A stretch of DNA of 64,000 bases from Profundicola sp964553105 (GCA_964553105.1 CAZKJO010000001.1:1-64000), one strand, 5' to 3'. Positions 45,995 through 54,839 are shown, counted from the first letter of the stretch. Translations and numbers: made by a program. Notes: generated from the sequence alone by a model not told the origin.

Positions 45995-46711
45995 TTATTT
46001 CTTTAAATCCGGTCTTGTTGGTCTTACCTCTATTTTACTTGGCAAGGTACGAGGATGCATTTGCAATAAGTCCCAAACTAACTTACCAATATCTTCTGGT
46101 TGAATTTTCCAAGCGTCTTTCTCAGACGGTTCATGGTTGTTAAATTCTGATTTCACCGAACCTGGCATAATCGTAGACACCTTAATATTATGTTCTCTTA
46201 AGTCTAACATAGCAGCTTGCGTAAAGCCAACGACACCAAATTTAGAAGCATTATATCCTGCTCCATTGGCAAAGAAATTCGTTCCAGCCAAACTTGCTAA
46301 AGTCATATAATAACCTTCTGATTTTTTCAACGCCTCAAAACTTGCTTTCAAAGTATGAAAACAACCTGTTAGATTGGTTTCAATCATCTGCTTCCATTTA
46401 TCAATTTCCAATTCATAAACTGGCGCAAAATGCCCAACACCTGCATTCGCTAATACAACATCTAACTGACCAAATTTTTCGATGATTTGCTCAACAGCCT
46501 TTTGTTCATCTTCATACTTGGTGACATCCGAAGATATTCCCAAAACTTTAGAATCATCTGAACTTAATTTTTTGGCCGCTTCTAGAGCCGTTTCTAATTT
46601 TCTACCAGAAATCGCAACACGCATTCCTTTCTCTAATAAAATTTGAGCAACTCCAAAACCAATTCCGTGAGTTCCTCCTGTAATGTAAGCTACTTTATTT
46701 TTGTAATCCAT
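45995..46711 (-). CDS. Short-chain dehydrogenase/reductase
   Basis: A 238-residue classical SDR starting at 46711 (MDYKNKVAYITGG); the longer in-frame start adds 17 unrelated residues. It has the nucleotide motif TGGTHGIGFG, the NAG motif (LANAGVG) and the catalytic YxxxK in GYNASK, with Ser in TLASLAG. The substrate is unknown; relatives include 3-oxoacyl-ACP reductases and various alcohol dehydrogenases. Confidence 0.9.
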   Translation of the reverse strand: MDYKNKVAYITGGTHGIGFGVAQILLEKGMRVAISGRKLETALEAAKKLSSDDSKVLGISSDVTKYEDEQKAVEQIIEKFGQLDVVLANAGVGHFAPVYELEIDKWKQMIETNLTGCFHTLKASFEALKKSEGYYMTLASLAGTNFFANGAGYNASKFGVVGFTQAAMLDLREHNIKVSTIMPGSVKSEFNNHEPSEKDAWKIQPEDIGKLVWDLLQMHPRTLPSKIEVRPTRPDLKK

Positions 46712-46805
46712 AAGGTTTATTTTAAAAATATGAATTGAACATAACTTCAAAAACCTCTCCAATACTGATCAACTGACTATAAGTCCACTTTATGATTTCG
46801 TTCGA

Positions 46806-46852
46806 ATAAAAATGACGCCACAGAATTGAACATATTAAATTCCATGGCGCCA
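46806..46852 (-). terminator. Terminator of the second sigma/anti-sigma module
   Basis: TGGCGCCATGGAATT and AATTCTGTGGCGTCA (minus strand) form 15 pairs including three G-U, followed by TTTTTATT; about 40 bp after the stop. Confidence 0.75.
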
Positions 46853-46895
46853 AAGTATTAAAACAAAAAAGTATAAATGCAGGTCTTCTAATTTT

Positions 46896-48323
46896 TTATA
46901 ATCCTATCGTCAAACCAGCATTTACAGCTAATAAATAAGGTTGAACTTCATCGTTAGCAGTAACCGTATTAATCATATAACGTACTTGTGGCTCTACGTT
47001 CGCAGAAATCTTATCGCTAAGCTTATAATCTAATTTAACACCAGCATTGGCAGAAAACGAAACAGATTTCATATTGGTTGATTCAGCAAAAAGTGAGTTT
47101 TGTTCAGCTAAATAAACATCGTTCTTATTTAAAAACAAGGTACTCAACCCTCCTGTAGCTGCCATATTCATTTTTTTATTATCTGTCAATTGATACTCCA
47201 CCTCCACAGGCACTTCAATAAATTGAAGTTCATGAGAAATACCTTCTCTCATTCTCTTACCTGCATCTAATTCATTGGCAGCATAGGTAGATGTTGCTTG
47301 TCGATGATCCGATAAATCAACGCCTAAATTGGAATGACTTTTCAAATTATAACGAATCTGACCATCCATTGTATTCACGCTTAGCGGAACATCGTAGGTT
47401 TCTTGCTGAAAATCAATTATACCAAGACCTGCTCGCATTTTTAAACGATCATTCACTTTATAAGAAGCCTTAGCCCCATAAGAAGTGGCTAATTTATTTT
47501 CAATTTTTAACGCATTATACTCTGGTGCAATTAAACTTGCCTCATTGAAACTCCCCAAGTAAGCTGCACCTGCATAAGGAGAAATTTCAAAGCTTTTTCT
47601 CTTTCTTGGTTTTAATTCTTCTACATTATTTTGATTCTCATCTTCTCCCAACAAATTTAAATCTGATACATTAGAAGCATGTAAATCATTCCATGTCTTA
47701 TTTGCCTGACTAGCATTATTAGTCTGCTTTCTAAAGGGTGAGATCAAAGCCGCTAAAGTGTTCACACGTCGTTTTGGAAAAATATCAAAATTCACATTCT
47801 TAGCATTATTTTTCTCCTGAAGCTCTGAATCTGTCCATAAACTAGCAAAGAAATTCATCACTTTATTTCCTCTCAAAACACTATTTGAATTATCTTTCAT
47901 CTGAACAAGATTATTACCTGGTTGTATACCAGCATTATGAGTATATCCACTATCATTCATAGTAGACTGCTTCCACTCCTCTACATGATTATCAATCTTT
48001 AAATCGGAAGCATCCTTCGAGTTATGTATATCACTATTTAAAGTTTCAGCCCCTGATTGAGTAGACTTTACAATTGAACTTTCTGTATTTTGAAGATTTG
48101 ATTTGTTAAGTTCATCCAGGTCAAATGGATTTGACAACCAAATACCTACCGCCACAAAAGCAGGAATCAAAACAGCTGCTATACTTAGCCATTTAGCCCA
48201 TGGTTTAGCCTTTGGTTTTTGGTTTTGCAAAGCAGATGAAATATGATCCCACGCAATTGGCGAGGGTTGCATCTCATGGTGTTGCAAGCTTTCTTTTATT
48301 TTATTTTCAAATTTATCTTGCAT
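46896..48323 (-). CDS. Anti-sigma-like N-terminus fused to outer-membrane beta-barrel
   Basis: A 475-residue protein. Residues 1-40 match the N-terminus of the anti-sigma-like protein at 18976-19707 (NKIKESLQHHEMQPSPIAWDHI). One membrane helix lies at about 44-63 (WLSIAAVLIPAFVAVGIWL). A polar linker rich in N, S and D spans about 64-235. From about 240 to the end is a PorT-like barrel with alternating strands (FEISPYAGAAYLGSF to LAVNAGLTIGL). If both parts fold, one chain would cross the inner membrane, the periplasm and the outer membrane. It starts 1 bp after the sigma factor gene. Confidence 0.8.
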   Translation of the reverse strand: MQDKFENKIKESLQHHEMQPSPIAWDHISSALQNQKPKAKPWAKWLSIAAVLIPAFVAVGIWLSNPFDLDELNKSNLQNTESSIVKSTQSGAETLNSDIHNSKDASDLKIDNHVEEWKQSTMNDSGYTHNAGIQPGNNLVQMKDNSNSVLRGNKVMNFFASLWTDSELQEKNNAKNVNFDIFPKRRVNTLAALISPFRKQTNNASQANKTWNDLHASNVSDLNLLGEDENQNNVEELKPRKRKSFEISPYAGAAYLGSFNEASLIAPEYNALKIENKLATSYGAKASYKVNDRLKMRAGLGIIDFQQETYDVPLSVNTMDGQIRYNLKSHSNLGVDLSDHRQATSTYAANELDAGKRMREGISHELQFIEVPVEVEYQLTDNKKMNMAATGGLSTLFLNKNDVYLAEQNSLFAESTNMKSVSFSANAGVKLDYKLSDKISANVEPQVRYMINTVTANDEVQPYLLAVNAGLTIGL

Positions 48324-48324
48324 T

Positions 48325-48879
48325 TTAGGCTATATTGGTTTTAACATATTTTTTTTTTAGCTCTTTTCTTAGCCAAGCTTTGGCACGCGAAAGATTTGAT
48401 TTAGAAGTTCCTACAGAAATATTTAAAGATTCAGCAATCTCTGCATGCGTATAATTTTCTACAACATACATATTGAAAACTAATCTATATTGATCTGGTA
48501 GTTCTTGTATGGTTGAAATCAACTCATCATTAGAATAAGGTAATTCAACTTCTTCTTCCTCTTCTAATTCTTGTTCTTGGTAAATCTGTGGATTATCCGT
48601 TACAATCGTCAAACGTTTACTCCTGAATTTATCCATGCATTTATTGACCATTATTCGCCTTAGCCATCCTTCAAAAGAACCATCTCCATTGTAAGAATCT
48701 ATCTTTTGAAAAGCTTTGATAAAGGCTTCCTGAAAAGTATCCTGCGCATCATCTCTACAATGGGAATAACGCATACATACTGCGAACATGACAGATGAAA
48801 ATCTTTCATATATCTCGCTTTGTGCTTTCGGATCATTCCGTTTACAGCGTTCAATCAGTATGTTAAGATCGGATTTCAG
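48325..48879 (-). CDS. ECF sigma factor, probable CTG start
   Basis: An ECF sigma factor with region 2 (to FEGWLRRIMVNKCMDKFRSK) and region 4 (LPDQYRLVFNMYVVENYTHAEIAESL, SVGTSKSNLSRAKAWL). The first ATG (48789) cuts off the start of region 2. The frame stays open upstream and encodes KSDLNILIERCKRNDPKAQ and then SEIYERFSSV, which aligns with the sigma factor at 18444-18983 (EWIRRAKKQNRLAQKALYDAY). No ATG, GTG or TTG occurs there; CTG at 48877-48879 would give a normal-length 184-residue protein 17 bp after the lipoprotein gene. It is followed by the anti-sigma/barrel fusion after 1 bp. Confidence 0.8.
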   Translation of the reverse strand: MKSDLNILIERCKRNDPKAQSEIYERFSSVMFAVCMRYSHCRDDAQDTFQEAFIKAFQKIDSYNGDGSFEGWLRRIMVNKCMDKFRSKRLTIVTDNPQIYQEQELEEEEEVELPYSNDELISTIQELPDQYRLVFNMYVVENYTHAEIAESLNISVGTSKSNLSRAKAWLRKELKKKYVKTNIA

Positions 48880-48896
48880 ATAACAGAATTCAGTGA

Positions 48897-49307
48897 TTAA
48901 CGAATATAAATCTCTTTTGTCAAGAAAACATCTTCATTGGTTTCTTCGTCTACACCAGCCCAGAATCTAAAGTTGTACCAACCTCTTGTTTGTGGCATAA
49001 AGTAAAAAGACGGTCCAATCACAGATTCTGCACCACATTCAGAATCATCAAATCTCACAAACCAAGCCGTCACAGTTCTCTCATTCCCTACAATATCATA
49101 TCCATGCGTTTGAAAATTCTCACAATCCTGATATAATTTTGTATAAGTTTTTATCTCCACTCTTTGGTTTAACATTGCCGTATCGGGCATAGAAATACTA
49201 TCAATCCCACGTCCAACATAGTGAAAACTAGAATGTGCATCGTCATCGCTACAAGACCACAAGGTCAGCACTGTGAATAAAATACCAATGATCCAAAAAT
49301 TTCTCAT
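48897..49307 (-). CDS. Small lipoprotein of unknown function
   Basis: A 136-residue lipoprotein from the ATG at 49307, with the lipobox LTLWSC. The mature part is beta-rich, has three further Cys residues and segments FHYVGRGIDSISMPDTAML and FYFMPQTRGWYNFRFWAG. I recognise no family. It lies 17 bp upstream of the probable start of the sigma factor and likely belongs to the same transcript. Confidence 0.7.
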   Translation of the reverse strand: MRNFWIIGILFTVLTLWSCSDDDAHSSFHYVGRGIDSISMPDTAMLNQRVEIKTYTKLYQDCENFQTHGYDIVGNERTVTAWFVRFDDSECGAESVIGPSFYFMPQTRGWYNFRFWAGVDEETNEDVFLTKEIYIR

Positions 49308-49398
49308 TTTATTTATTTTATTAAATATTTTAGGTTTTCTACAAGTTAGACGCCCATTTAAATTCAAGGTTGCGTATAGTTTTCAAAGTTATTTTTCT

Positions 49399-49451
49399 TT
49401 GGGCGCTTTATCTGGCTATTCGCTGCAATCCAGAGTGCGCTCCGCTCCTAA
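49399..49451 (-). repeat. Relative of the structured repeat at 18.1 kb
   Basis: Read on the minus strand this stretch has CTGGATTGCAGCG followed by AATAGCCAG and AAAGCGCCC. The core GGATTG[T/C]AGCG and the arm TAGCCAG are shared with the element at 18119-18258; the interior differs and is shorter. It lies in the 287-bp gap between the lipoprotein gene and rho. Confidence 0.55.
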
Positions 49452-49535
49452 ACTTTATCCCATATAAATATACTCAAAGTCCATTAGAAAGCATGCAAAA
49501 CCATCTATTATCTTAATATAAATGATTTTTTCCAA

Positions 49536-49566
49536 TAAAAAAAAGCCCTGATTTCTCAGAGCTTTT
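49536..49566 (-). terminator. Terminator of rho
   Basis: AAAGCTCTGA GAAA TCAGGGCTTT on the minus strand with one G-U pair, then a run of T; 30 bp after the rho stop. Confidence 0.88.
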
Positions 49567-49594
49567 CATACTATATATTTTCCAACAACACGAA

Positions 49595-51406
49595 TTAAGT
49601 ATTCATACTAACTAAAAACTCTTCATTTGATTTAGTCATTTCCATTTGCTTCTTGATGAATTCCATTGCTTCAACAGGATTCATGTCTGCCATGTGGTTT
49701 CTAAGAACCCACATACGTTTAGAAGTTGGTTCATCTAATAATAAATCATCACGTCTTGTTGAAGAAGAAACCAAGTCGATAGCAGGGAATACACGTTTAT
49801 TAGCAATCTTACGATCTAATTGCAACTCCATGTTACCAGTACCTTTAAACTCTTCGAAGATTACCTCATCCATCTTAGAACCCGTGTCAATCAATGCTGT
49901 TGCAATAATCGTTAATGATCCGCCTCCTTCAATATTTCTAGCGGCACCAAAGAATCTTTTTGGTTTGTGCAATGCATTGGCATCAACCCCACCCGATAAG
50001 ATTTTACCAGATGCAGGAGCAACTGTGTTATAAGCTCTTGCTAAACGTGTGATTGAGTCTAATAAAATCACCACATCATGTCCACATTCTACTAATCTCT
50101 TAGCTTTTGAAAGCACAATATTGGCAACTTTCACGTGACGCTCTGCTGGCTCATCAAAAGTTGAAGCCACTACTTCACCTTTCACATTTCTTTGCATATC
50201 CGTCACCTCCTCTGGACGCTCATCAATCAATAAAATGATTTGATAAACCTCTGGATGATTAGCAGCAATCGAGTTCGCAATGTCTTTCATCAACATGGTT
50301 TTACCCGTCTTTGGTTGAGCTACAATCATTCCACGTTGTCCTTTTCCAATAGGAGCAAACAAATCTACAATACGCGTAGAAACTGTACTTCTCTTATTAG
50401 CAATATGAAAACGCTCTTGTGGAAATAATGGAGTTAAGTGTTCAAAAGAAACACGATCTCTTACATAGCTAGGTTCGCGACCATTGATTTCAACAATCTT
50501 CAATAAAGGGAAATACTTTTCTCCTTCTTTTGGTGGACGAACTTCTCCAACAACCGTATCACCTGTTTTTAAACCAAAAAGTCTAATTTGTGATTGTGAA
50601 ACATAAACATCATCTGGAGATGGTAAGTAATTAAAGTCAGACGATCTTAAAAAACCATAACCCTCATTCATCATATCCAAAACACCCTCTGAACGAATAA
50701 TACCATCGAACTCGTAGTTTGGATCTAGATATTTATTCTTGTGTTTGTTTTGACTTTGGGGCGCATTGCTTTTATTTCCATTAACATCATTTCCTTTTTG
50801 GTTTTGATTGGATTGATTTCTATTATCGTTGCGCTGATTCCCTTTCTGATTGTTGTGCTTAGGCTTGTTTTGCTGATTCTGATTAGAATCTTTGTCTTTG
50901 TTCTGATGCTTATTGCTTTGAGCATCTTTATCATGGCCATGATTCTTGTTATCATGATCTTGATTCTTATTTTGACTGTTGTCTTTATTAGAACCCTGAT
51001 TCTTTTGACTAGTATGTTGGCTATGTGTATTTTTTCTTTGAGGTTGAGCTTTTTGTTGTGAATTCCTTGGCTCTCTCTCTTTTTGATCTTTATTGTTAGC
51101 TTGGTGATCAGCCTGTGATTTGTTCTCGCTATCGTTAGACCTTTGATTGTGTTTAGCCTGTGGCTTAGATCTTTGTTTTTTAGGATTATGGTCCTTTTTA
51201 CTTTGTTTAGCTTCTTGTACTCTTTTATTGGTAGGCTCTGCAGCAGAAACGTTTTTAATTGCAGAAGGATTAGCTGCCTGATGATCTAAGATAAGATAGA
51301 TAAGTTCTTGTTTCTTTAAAGGCTGAAAACCTTTTAAACCAAAATCTTTAGCAATTCCTCGAAGATCAGCAACTTTCTTGCCTTTCAATTCATTTAAATC
51401 GAACAT
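49595..51406 (-). CDS. rho: Transcription termination factor Rho with disordered insert
   Basis: Hexameric RNA helicase that ends transcription. Of 603 residues, 1-45 form the Rho N-terminal helical domain (LNELKGKKVADLRGIAKDFG). About 50-225 is a low-complexity, N/Q/K/D/H-rich stretch. After it come the RNA-binding cold-shock-like domain (SEGVLDMMNEGYGFLRSS) and the ATPase with Walker A QPKTGKTML and Walker B VVILLDSITRLARAYN. E. coli Rho has 419 residues, so the insert explains the excess. Intrinsically disordered Rho inserts are known in Bacteroidota and can promote condensates. Confidence 0.96.
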   Translation of the reverse strand: MFDLNELKGKKVADLRGIAKDFGLKGFQPLKKQELIYLILDHQAANPSAIKNVSAAEPTNKRVQEAKQSKKDHNPKKQRSKPQAKHNQRSNDSENKSQADHQANNKDQKEREPRNSQQKAQPQRKNTHSQHTSQKNQGSNKDNSQNKNQDHDNKNHGHDKDAQSNKHQNKDKDSNQNQQNKPKHNNQKGNQRNDNRNQSNQNQKGNDVNGNKSNAPQSQNKHKNKYLDPNYEFDGIIRSEGVLDMMNEGYGFLRSSDFNYLPSPDDVYVSQSQIRLFGLKTGDTVVGEVRPPKEGEKYFPLLKIVEINGREPSYVRDRVSFEHLTPLFPQERFHIANKRSTVSTRIVDLFAPIGKGQRGMIVAQPKTGKTMLMKDIANSIAANHPEVYQIILLIDERPEEVTDMQRNVKGEVVASTFDEPAERHVKVANIVLSKAKRLVECGHDVVILLDSITRLARAYNTVAPASGKILSGGVDANALHKPKRFFGAARNIEGGGSLTIIATALIDTGSKMDEVIFEEFKGTGNMELQLDRKIANKRVFPAIDLVSSSTRRDDLLLDEPTSKRMWVLRNHMADMNPVEAMEFIKKQMEMTKSNEEFLVSMNT

Positions 51407-51629
51407 ATAGTTTGTGAATGTGATTGTTTAAAATGTAAATTTTTCAAGTGAAAAATAGGAGAAAGTCGTTGTTGTATGGTATTCTCTTGATGCAATATTA
51501 CAAATAAATTACGAAACACTGCAAAAAAAAATAATATCTGAAAAACCTATGTATTATAGCTTTATACCAATTTCTGGAATTTAAAAGATTAGATTTAAAA
51601 TTAAGCTTCCCTTTTTGAGCAAAATTTGA

Positions 51630-51637
51630 TATATTTG
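51630..51637 (+). promoter_or_regulatory. Candidate -7 box for the DUF4293 gene
   Basis: TATATTTG, 17 bp before the ATG, in the divergent region between rho and this gene. The nearest TTG upstream is spaced only 12 bp, so the -33 box is uncertain. Confidence 0.5.
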
Positions 51638-51654
51638 CGGTCGATAATTAGAAT

Positions 51655-52062
51655 ATGATTCAGAGAATACAATCTATTTTTTTATTTCTTGCAGCACTTG
51701 TTTCAGGTGTTTTTTCGAATATTTTTGATCTTTGGAAAAGTGGATCAGAATGGATGCAAGCCAATGATTATACAGTAATTTATGCACTTTTTATTGCCTC
51801 TGGTATTTTAGCCTTAGCCAATATTTTCTTTTTTGGAAATCGAAAGCGCCAAATGCTGTTTAATGCTATTAATATCTTTTTGAATATAGTGTTGGTGGGA
51901 CTATTGGTTTATCAACTATACAATTTACCTGGAGAAGGTTTATCTTCTGAGAAAGGTATTGGGTTATTTCTTCCTGTAATTTCGATGTTGTTGCTTTGGC
52001 TAGCCAATCGCAGCATTATCAAGGACGAAAAACTTGTAAAATCGGTAGATCGAATCCGATAA
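51655..52062 (+). CDS. DUF4293 family membrane protein
   Basis: A 135-residue four-helix membrane protein (helices near residues 5-23, 40-58, 65-84, 101-117). The N-terminus MIQRIQSIFLFLAAL is characteristic of DUF4293, a Bacteroidota family commonly encoded beside rho. No function is known. Confidence 0.85.
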   Translation: MIQRIQSIFLFLAALVSGVFSNIFDLWKSGSEWMQANDYTVIYALFIASGILALANIFFFGNRKRQMLFNAINIFLNIVLVGLLVYQLYNLPGEGLSSEKGIGLFLPVISMLLLWLANRSIIKDEKLVKSVDRIR

Positions 52063-52092
52063 TCGCACTTACTTATTTATATTGAGTGTTGG

Positions 52093-52120
52093 AAGCAGTT
52101 GAGAAATCAACTGCTTTTTT
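52093..52120 (+). terminator. Terminator of the DUF4293 gene
   Basis: AAGCAGTTGA GAAA TCAACTGCTT, perfect 10-bp stem with a T-run. Confidence 0.92.
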
Positions 52121-52225
52121 ATTTCTATTTAGCCAAATCGTATAAGTTAGATATAAGAAACTGACAGTTCAGCCGCAAACGTGTGCGTGACTTTAAAATA
52201 TGCTTAGCAAGTTAAAATCATTTTA

Positions 52226-52325
52226 NNNNNNNNNNNNNNNNNNNNNNNNNNNNNNNNNNNNNNNNNNNNNNNNNNNNNNNNNNNNNNNNNNNNNNNNNNN
52301 NNNNNNNNNNNNNNNNNNNNNNNNN
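52226..52325. other. Scaffold gap of 100 N between identical 55-bp flanks
   Basis: Exactly 100 N. Bases 52171-52225 equal bases 52326-52380. Probably two contigs sharing one k-mer. The surrounding 52121-52383 shows no gene. Confidence 0.9.
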
Positions 52326-52383
52326 AGCCGCAAACGTGTGCGTGACTTTAAAATATGCTTAGCAAGTTAAAATCATTTTAAAA

Positions 52384-54219
52384 CTACCCGAAATTCTGCA
52401 TTCTAATCAGATTAGCATAAATTCCATTTTGCTCAATTAAATCTAAATGCTCGCCAGTTTCTTTAATTTCACCAGAATCCATAACAATAATCTTATCTGC
52501 ATTTTGAATGGTAGACAAACGGTGAGCAATTACCAAAGAAGTTCTATTGGTCATCATATTATCTAAAGCCTCTTGAACCAAACGCTCTGATTTAGTGTCC
52601 AATGCCGAAGTTGCCTCATCTAAAATCATAATAGGCGGGTTTTTCATCACAGCTCTAGCAATAGACAAACGCTGTTTCTGTCCACCGGATAGCTTGCCTC
52701 CACTTTCCCCAATATTCTCATAATATCCGTTAGGAAGCGTGACAATAAACTCATGGGCATTGGCAATCATAGCCGCTTCTTGCACCATATCTATGGTAGC
52801 ATCTTCTTTTCCCATGGTAATATTATTGTAAATACTATCATTAAACAAAACAGATTCTTGAGTAACCATTCCCATCAATGCTCGGTAATCATCTAATTTA
52901 ACGTCTTGAATCGGTGTTCCGTCAATAAGGATTTCTCCTTCGGAAACGTCATAAAAACGTGTAATTAAGTTGGCCACAGTAGTTTTACCACTACCCGATT
53001 GCCCTACCAATGCAACTGTTTCTCCTTTATTAATAACCAAATTAAAATTCTTTAATACAGGTTGATCAGATTCATACGAAAAAGAAACATTTCTAAATTC
53101 AATGCTTTTCTCAAATTTGGTTAATGGTTTGGCATCCACTTTTTGGTTTACAACCACATCCGCATCCAAAACTTCAAAAACTCGTTCGGCAGAGGCATTA
53201 CCCCTTGAAACGTCTGAAAATGATTTAGATAAAGCTTTTGCTGGATCTAACAATTGAAAGAATAAACCTAAAAATAAAATAAAAGCAGGTCCTTCTAAAC
53301 CTTCACCTTCCAATACTAACTTACCTCCAAACCAAACCAACATAATAATCGTTAATGAACCTAAAAGTTCACTGGTTGGAGAAGCTAATTCATATTTACG
53401 CTCAACTCTATTGGTCAATGATCTCCAATGTGTATTTGTATCAGAGAATCTTGTGCTCAAATGCTTTTCGGCATTAAACATTTTTACAATTTTGGCTGCA
53501 CTTAAGGTTTCTTCTACCTGAGAAATTAAATTTCCTAAAACTTTTTGAGCCTCTCGCGTATCATTCTTCAAGCTTTTAGAAATCGTGGAAATCACCAATC
53601 CCATAACTGGCAGTATTACGAAAGCGGCTAAGGTTAATTTCCAATTCATAAAAATCAACATCGCCAAAGTAGCTATAATCATTATTGGAGCACGGAAGAA
53701 CTCGATAATTGGCATCAATGTGAATCGCTGAACACCATCCACATCACTTGAAATCCTGGTCATAATATCTCCTTTTCTCTGATCTGTAAAATAAGCAACT
53801 GGTAAGGCCAATAACTTATTATACATAGCATTTCTGATGTCTCGAGAAGTTCCAGATCTCAGTGCAATCATATAATATTGAGCGATATACCTGAAGAAGT
53901 TTCTGAAAAAGAACATTACAACCGTAACAGCACATAGCCAAGCCAAAACGGTTAATTGACCATGTTGCTCCATTAGATTTGCGACATAAATTGTGGCATC
54001 ATGTTGCAATTCATCAAACAAGCTAATATCATTTGCTGTAGTATCTAATGGCTCTAAATCTTCCTTCTTAACATTGTCAAAAAGTATCTTTAGAATAGGT
54101 AAAATGGATGTAATAGAAACAATGGCCATTAATGAATAAAGGACATTAAACACAATGCTTAGCACAAAGTAGATGCGATAAGGTTTCGCGAACTCTAATA
54201 TACGTCTGAATGGACTCAT
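52384..54219 (-). CDS. MsbA-like ABC exporter
   Basis: A half-size ABC exporter of 611 residues from the ATG at 54219 (a TTG ten codons earlier is less likely). Six membrane helices occupy about residues 15-320, with the coupling-helix region around LPVAYFTDQRKGDIMTRISS. The nucleotide-binding domain has Walker A GQSGSGKTT, signature LSGGQKQR, Walker B IMILDEATSALD and the switch His in IAHRLST. It resembles lipid A or multidrug exporters; the substrate is not certain. The start region is divergent from apt. Confidence 0.92.
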   Translation of the reverse strand: MSPFRRILEFAKPYRIYFVLSIVFNVLYSLMAIVSITSILPILKILFDNVKKEDLEPLDTTANDISLFDELQHDATIYVANLMEQHGQLTVLAWLCAVTVVMFFFRNFFRYIAQYYMIALRSGTSRDIRNAMYNKLLALPVAYFTDQRKGDIMTRISSDVDGVQRFTLMPIIEFFRAPIMIIATLAMLIFMNWKLTLAAFVILPVMGLVISTISKSLKNDTREAQKVLGNLISQVEETLSAAKIVKMFNAEKHLSTRFSDTNTHWRSLTNRVERKYELASPTSELLGSLTIIMLVWFGGKLVLEGEGLEGPAFILFLGLFFQLLDPAKALSKSFSDVSRGNASAERVFEVLDADVVVNQKVDAKPLTKFEKSIEFRNVSFSYESDQPVLKNFNLVINKGETVALVGQSGSGKTTVANLITRFYDVSEGEILIDGTPIQDVKLDDYRALMGMVTQESVLFNDSIYNNITMGKEDATIDMVQEAAMIANAHEFIVTLPNGYYENIGESGGKLSGGQKQRLSIARAVMKNPPIMILDEATSALDTKSERLVQEALDNMMTNRTSLVIAHRLSTIQNADKIIVMDSGEIKETGEHLDLIEQNGIYANLIRMQNFG

Positions 54220-54236
54220 ATTTAATTTTGAATTTT

Positions 54237-54244
54237 CAAAGGTA
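54237..54244 (-). promoter_or_regulatory. Candidate -7 box for the ABC exporter
   Basis: TACCTTTG on the minus strand, 17 bp before the chosen ATG, which also argues against the upstream TTG start that it would overlap. Confidence 0.45.
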
Positions 54245-54260
54245 ATCAAATTGTATTTCT

Positions 54261-54291
54261 TTGAATAGAGCTTATTATTTTCCTAACTTTG
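54261..54291 (+). promoter_or_regulatory. Promoter of apt
   Basis: TTG (54261-54263), 20-bp spacer, TAACTTTG (54284-54291): full match to the Bacteroidota consensus. The leader would be about 10 nt, which supports the ATG at 54309. Confidence 0.75.
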
Positions 54292-54308
54292 AACATACAA
54301 GATTTAGA

Positions 54309-54839
54309 ATGAATTTACAGAAAAAGATTGAATCTCATATTCGCATTGTCGAAGGTTTTCCTAAGGAAGGCATCTCATTTAAAGACTTTAGTGGCGTTTT
54401 CCAAAATGCCGAATTATCCAAAGAAATTATTGAAACTTTTGCTAACCACGTAAGAGGTGAAGTCGATTTGGTCTGCGGTATCGAAAGTAGAGGATTTATT
54501 TTTGGTTTCCCCATTGCCTTGGCCTTAAATGTTCCATTTGTAATGGTGCGCAAAGAAGGAAAGCTTCCACCGCCTATTGTTTCTGCCAGTTATAAACTAG
54601 AATACGGAGAAGCAACCCTTGAGATTGTTGAAGGGCAAATACCAATTGGTGCTCGTGTTCTGATTCATGATGATGTCTTGGCTACAGGAGGAACTGCTGC
54701 TGCATGTAGTGAGCTAGTTAGGAAAGTTGGAGCTATTCCTGCATCCTACTCCTTCTTGGTTGAATTAGACTTCTTAAACGGTAAATCTAAAATTGAATCA
54801 GATGCAGAAGTATTTTCATTGATTCATTATCAATCTTAA
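54309..54839 (+). CDS. apt: Adenine phosphoribosyltransferase
   Basis: Purine salvage enzyme that makes AMP from adenine and PRPP. The start at 54309 gives 176 residues, the usual size; a TTG start 48 bp earlier would overlap the promoter. It has IRIVEGFPKEGISFKDF, CGIESRGFIFGFPIA, the flexible-loop segment VRKEGKLPP and the PRPP motif VLIHDDVLATGGTAAA. Confidence 0.96.
   Translation: MNLQKKIESHIRIVEGFPKEGISFKDFSGVFQNAELSKEIIETFANHVRGEVDLVCGIESRGFIFGFPIALALNVPFVMVRKEGKLPPPIVSASYKLEYGEATLEIVEGQIPIGARVLIHDDVLATGGTAAACSELVRKVGAIPASYSFLVELDFLNGKSKIESDAEVFSLIHYQS

Noticed and set aside
50741..51061. Hydrophobic plus-strand open frame opposite rho.
   Set aside because: It is the complement of the N/Q/K-rich insert of Rho; the hydrophobic repeats follow from that composition.
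52171..52380. Possible 55-bp direct repeat as a mobile-element target duplication.
   Set aside because: The same repeat length at another N gap points to an assembly k-mer overlap, and no transposase is visible.
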